Assembly (NCBI RefSeq): GCF_003073375.1
Contig: NZ_CP029002.1
Span: 2,962,001-3,026,000 of the forward strand
Length of the DNA: 64,000 nucleotides
Direction of reading: 5' to 3'
Source of the DNA: Lysinibacillus sp. 2017
GTDB taxonomy: Bacteria > Bacillota > Bacilli > Bacillales_A > Planococcaceae
Both the position numbers and the translations under genes were made by a program. Below the pieces are notes generated by a model. That model was not told where the DNA came from. It worked only from the letters and a program-made list of their open reading frames with translations, and searched no databases. Positions 61,222 to 64,000 of the stretch are shown here, piece after piece (position 1 is the first letter of the stretch; every line of letters starts with the position of its first letter).

Positions 61222-61266
61222 AGCAGAAATCGAGACAATTCACAGCAATTTAAATCATTTAATCTC

Positions 61267-61308
61267 AAAAGTCGTGTAGCTTGTCCTTCAACGAGCTACA
61301 CGACTTTT
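61267..61308. terminator. Bidirectional terminator between cyclase and dehydrogenase genes
   Basis: AAAAGTCGTGTAGCT and AGCTACACGACTTTT form a 15-base-pair perfect stem. It is the sister of 50163-50204. Confidence 0.9.
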
Positions 61309-61341
61309 CATTACATTGATATATGCTCTTCACACCAACAT

Positions 61342-62121
61342 CTATCGTCCGATTAATAGACGCCCATGTATCCGCTGTAATGTCCCTAAAATACTCATCG
61401 CAGCTAAATAACTCGTTTTCGGATTTGCTGGAAGCGGATTATTTTTAATCGTCAACGTAGCTTCCCCAAAGTCGCCGAGTAGTTGAATCTCATGTATGTT
61501 TTGCGAGATATGCGGATCTGCCACTAAAGACACCTTCGTTTTATCAAAGCCAATCCCTGCAAGTGCTAGGACAATCGAGACATTCATATTTTTGGGGAAT
61601 TGTTTAATAGCATCGGTTGCCTTCCCTTCAAATACAACCTGTGCTTCGTCAATCTGTTCTTTTATTAAAGAACTAGCTGGCTTTCTAGTAGTCAATGAAA
61701 CGTATGTCACAGTACCAAGTGCGTTCGCGTTTTGCAATAAATCCAATCCCCCAATTGCACCAGATGGTAAATACAGTTGATTGCCTCTTTGTTCAGCCAC
61801 TTCTAAAAGCTCAGTCAAAACTTCCGTATCCGCAAGCGCACCAACACTTATCAACACGACATCCTTTCGCTCAATTACCGTCGGGATTAAGTTTTTTACT
61901 GCCTCAATATCCGCTGCCTCCACGACAATATCGATTTCTGAATTTAAAAATTCGTTCAAGTCTGTATACAGCTGTACCCCATACGCCTCTTCTAATGAAC
62001 AATATTTCTCTTTATCTCTCACAAAAACACTTTGAATCCGAAACGCCTTCAACTGCTTTTGGTTAATTTCATCTAATAAAAATCGGGAAATTGCTCCTGC
62101 GCCGATTAGTCCTATGTTCAT
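61342..62121 (-). CDS. nadX: L-aspartate dehydrogenase-like protein
   Basis: 259 residues. It has an N-terminal Rossmann motif (IGLIGAGAISRFLL), the segment LPSGAIGGLDLLQNAN and the C-terminal NNPLPANPKTSYLAAMSILG, all typical of the NadX aspartate dehydrogenase family, which oxidises aspartate to iminoaspartate for NAD synthesis. No nadA or nadC is adjacent, so a role in aspartate breakdown or another amino acid is possible. GGGAGG lies before the ATG at 62121; upstream in-frame codons overlap a palindromic repeat and are not used. Confidence 0.85.
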   Translation of the reverse strand: MNIGLIGAGAISRFLLDEINQKQLKAFRIQSVFVRDKEKYCSLEEAYGVQLYTDLNEFLNSEIDIVVEAADIEAVKNLIPTVIERKDVVLISVGALADTEVLTELLEVAEQRGNQLYLPSGAIGGLDLLQNANALGTVTYVSLTTRKPASSLIKEQIDEAQVVFEGKATDAIKQFPKNMNVSIVLALAGIGFDKTKVSLVADPHISQNIHEIQLLGDFGEATLTIKNNPLPANPKTSYLAAMSILGTLQRIHGRLLIGR

Positions 62122-62157
62122 GCGGATTCCTCCCTTTTCATAGCTGCCGAAATATCC

Positions 62158-62176
62158 TGCACCGGGTGCACACACA
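62158..62176 (+). repeat. Short palindromic repeat, copy 2
   Basis: TGCACCGGGTGCACACACA, identical to 55367-55385, lying in the upstream region of the dehydrogenase gene. Confidence 0.6.
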
Positions 62177-62288
62177 ATTCACTACGATTTATAAAAATCC
62201 ATCATTATCCCTCAGTAAATCACCAAACAATTTCAATCACTTCACAATCGCATATACAATTTCACGAGGATATATTTCAGGCTCTAAT

Positions 62289-63515
62289 TTATATAGGCAG
62301 GATTCCCTCTAAACAAGCATCTGTTACTTTATAGGACTTTGGATTTTTCCCTACTAGTTCAATATAATGAAGGGCCTCTAATTCTACGAATACTTTTTCT
62401 AACTTGTATCTCGATAATTGTGAAAGTCCTGCTAGCTCCTGTAGTTTCAGTTGAATATCTTCACTCACAAACACATTAATAGTAATTAAAATATATAATA
62501 CATTTTTAGCTTCTTTTGTAATCGTATCTAACTCTTTTAAATAGCGCTCGATTTTATCAAGCTTCATAAAGTTGATTTCTAGGTCCTCAATAATTCCCTT
62601 TTGCCCATCGGAAAGCAACTTTAACATATCGATTAAATAAAATGTTACTTCTCCCTTATTCGTGGGGAAAGGGATTTCCTCTAATGCTTTATAGTACACA
62701 CTTTTATTTTTATTTACTGCATACGAGAACGTAATAGCCGAATATTTTTCTAAATATCTAGCTAAATAACTCCCAACAACTAGTCGCCCTGTCCGTCCGT
62801 TACCATCATAAAATGGATGAATATATTCATAAAAATAATGTGCCACCATATATTTATAAAGTTCAGGTTGATCTTCAGACTTTAAGTAATTGATAAGGCT
62901 GTTAAGGTGTAATGAAATATTGTCCTCACCACTCACACCGATGTGCGTAGTAGAATTGCCGTCATTGATTTCAACGTATTCTTTTCTGAACAGCACTCCG
63001 TCTGGTTTATCAGTACTCGAGATTTCTTCAGATACAAGCTCATCATAGAGCGTTCTAATATCTTCAAGCTTTTCAAAAGGCTTTATATTTTCTATATGCA
63101 AATATGTTTTCATTAAGCCAGTAAACTTTTTGTTTTTTGGCTCTGATTTTTCAAGCTCCTGTAATGCCTCACTCAACTCTCGCTTTGTACTTTTAATGCC
63201 TTCAATTTCATTCGTACTCTGCGCTTCATTAATAATCAGTTTATTAAAATACGGACGCACGACAAATTTTGGTAGTAGATTCACTAACGATGTAATCTTC
63301 GAGCTATTGATTAGTACCTCATTGTTTAACTTCATGAGACTCGGTACATTCACATAAAATAGTTCAAACTCATCCTTCGTCAACTGCCCTTTTCTAAAAC
63401 CTTTAATTGTCAGATTCGTTTTATAAGCGCCATAATCATTCAATCTTTTCTCATACTCTTCATTGCACTCAGCTGAGCTTAACTTATAAAAAAGCTTAGA
63501 AAGTTTTTCGTACAT
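62289..63515 (-). CDS. Fic-domain protein (probable AMP-transferase)
   Basis: 408 residues. The Fic core HPFYDGNGRTGR (233-244) is a perfect match to HxFx(D/E)GNGRxxR, the site that transfers AMP to target Ser, Thr or Tyr. An N-terminal inhibitory helix motif, TNEIEG (101-106, S/T-x3-E-G), marks a self-inhibited class II Fic. The C-terminal 130 residues look like a winged-helix domain (LSQLSRYKLEKVFVELEALH), possibly for DNA binding. The target is unknown. It stands alone, with no partner antitoxin gene. Confidence 0.93.
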   Translation of the reverse strand: MYEKLSKLFYKLSSAECNEEYEKRLNDYGAYKTNLTIKGFRKGQLTKDEFELFYVNVPSLMKLNNEVLINSSKITSLVNLLPKFVVRPYFNKLIINEAQSTNEIEGIKSTKRELSEALQELEKSEPKNKKFTGLMKTYLHIENIKPFEKLEDIRTLYDELVSEEISSTDKPDGVLFRKEYVEINDGNSTTHIGVSGEDNISLHLNSLINYLKSEDQPELYKYMVAHYFYEYIHPFYDGNGRTGRLVVGSYLARYLEKYSAITFSYAVNKNKSVYYKALEEIPFPTNKGEVTFYLIDMLKLLSDGQKGIIEDLEINFMKLDKIERYLKELDTITKEAKNVLYILITINVFVSEDIQLKLQELAGLSQLSRYKLEKVFVELEALHYIELVGKNPKSYKVTDACLEGILPI

Positions 63516-63655
63516 GCATTCACAACCATTCTATTTTTAAAAAATCACACTTTTTTAAAAGTATAATTATAATATATCCGTTTTACAATGAGATTATGCT
63601 TTATTTTTGAAATTTAATAAATTGAACCCCCAAAAACATTAATCGTAATTAAATA

Positions 63656-63686
63656 AAACACAAAAGCCTCGGGGACCTTTGCGTTT
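63656..63686 (-). terminator. Terminator of the SLH-protein gene
   Basis: On the minus strand AAACGCAAAG pairs with CTTTTGTGTTT (G-U pairs and a bulge), followed by TATTT. It lies about 190 bases beyond the stop codon and contains the same AAACGCAAA core as the terminators at 39800 and 49131. Confidence 0.5.
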
Positions 63687-63854
63687 CATTTCAACAACAT
63701 TATTCTTCTCCAAACAACTGCAATTGTTCCATTTGTATTTGATCATTTGACCCTTCGTCGTGATCTTGGAAGAGGGCAAGATGTGGCAAATGAAATGAGA
63801 CAGCTAAGTGTGGGATTAAGAAAACCCCTACCAATCAAAGTTTCACTTTATTAG
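63687..63854 (+). pseudogene. Possible decayed gene fragment
   Basis: In a 360-base gap, one plus-strand frame is open and coding-like to a TAG at 63852-63854 (TAIVPFVFDHLTLRRDLGRG then QDVANEMRQLSVGL), but it has no start codon or ribosome site and begins behind a terminator. It may be the tail of a lost gene or chance. I do not recognise a family. Confidence 0.25.
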
Positions 63855-63878
63855 GCGCTTTGCTCGCCCATCTACTTA

Positions 63879-64000
63879 TTAATAGTTGTCAATCTGATAT
63901 TCATTCATTTTATGGGCTAAACGAATTGTCACTTGTGCTAATTGTGCATACGTTACTTCACTTTTTGGCTTCAGCTGATTATTTTCTGCTTCCAGTAATC
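63879..64000 (-). CDS. SLH-domain surface protein, C-terminal end
   Basis: Only the last 39 codons are in the window. LKPKSEVTYAQLAQVTIRLA is the end of a surface-layer-homology domain, the module that anchors proteins to pyruvylated wall polymers. The rest of the protein lies beyond the window, so its function is unknown. Confidence 0.75.
   Translation of the reverse strand, partial: LLEAENNQLKPKSEVTYAQLAQVTIRLAHKMNEYQIDNY

Overview
The window is AT-rich DNA from an endospore-forming Bacillota. It carries a gerA-type germination operon, cotJABC, cotD, an alpha/beta-type small acid-soluble spore protein gene, LysM-NlpC/P60 and CAP-domain wall proteins and the end of an SLH-domain surface protein. 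Gene content and the intergenic repeats look like the Lysinibacillus/Solibacillus group (Planococcaceae); the genus is an inference.

Layout. 1-6.3 kb: a cut FMN-barrel stress protein, a Pro-rich small protein, an esterase, a CarD-type regulator, a chemoreceptor, and a divergent TetR regulator and short-chain dehydrogenase with a clear operator. 6.3-10.3 kb: germinant receptor operon gerA-gerB-gerC, whose A subunit carries ten 12-residue repeats. 10.4-20.7 kb: a xylose regulon. The minus-strand run xylF-xylG-xylH-xylA-xylB-oxidoreductase-galM is divergent from xylR, with two palindromes between them and two internal terminator-like hairpins. 20.7-28.7 kb: CAP-domain protein, a Fur-box-controlled siderophore ABC importer, a transglutaminase-like membrane protein and a cell-wall endopeptidase. 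28.9-37.2 kb: esterase, MBL hydrolase, then an accessory stretch with phage-like small genes, a PC4/YdbC protein, a GIY-YIG/Schlafen-type helicase fusion and an MntA-HepT toxin-antitoxin pair. 37.4-39.8 kb: endonuclease Q and cotJABC. 39.9-44.8 kb: hybrid kinase, CheR methyltransferase and receiver-PP2C phosphatase, the same trio as the RsbK-RsbM-RsbY stress module of Bacillus cereus, with no sigB nearby. 45-48.5 kb: a YtrA-type GntR/ABC operon preceded by four operator-like repeats. 48.7-50.6 kb: cotD and two unknown genes. 50.8-55.3 kb: nosL-nosD-nosL-nosY-nosF-tlpA, a nitrous-oxide-reductase maturation set without nosZ. 55.4-58.9 kb: selenium genes selD and mnmH with a divergent ArsP/YraQ permease. 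59-64 kb: SASP, a 7TM diguanylate cyclase, an aspartate dehydrogenase-like protein, a Fic protein and an SLH fragment.

The points most worth following are the nos cluster without its reductase, the Rsb-like trio away from sigB, the permease beside the selenouridine genes, the GIY-YIG/Schlafen-helicase fusion beside a toxin-antitoxin pair, the four-operator array, the repeat-expanded GerA, and several families of near-identical terminators and intergenic repeats. No rRNA, tRNA, intact insertion sequence or CRISPR array was seen.
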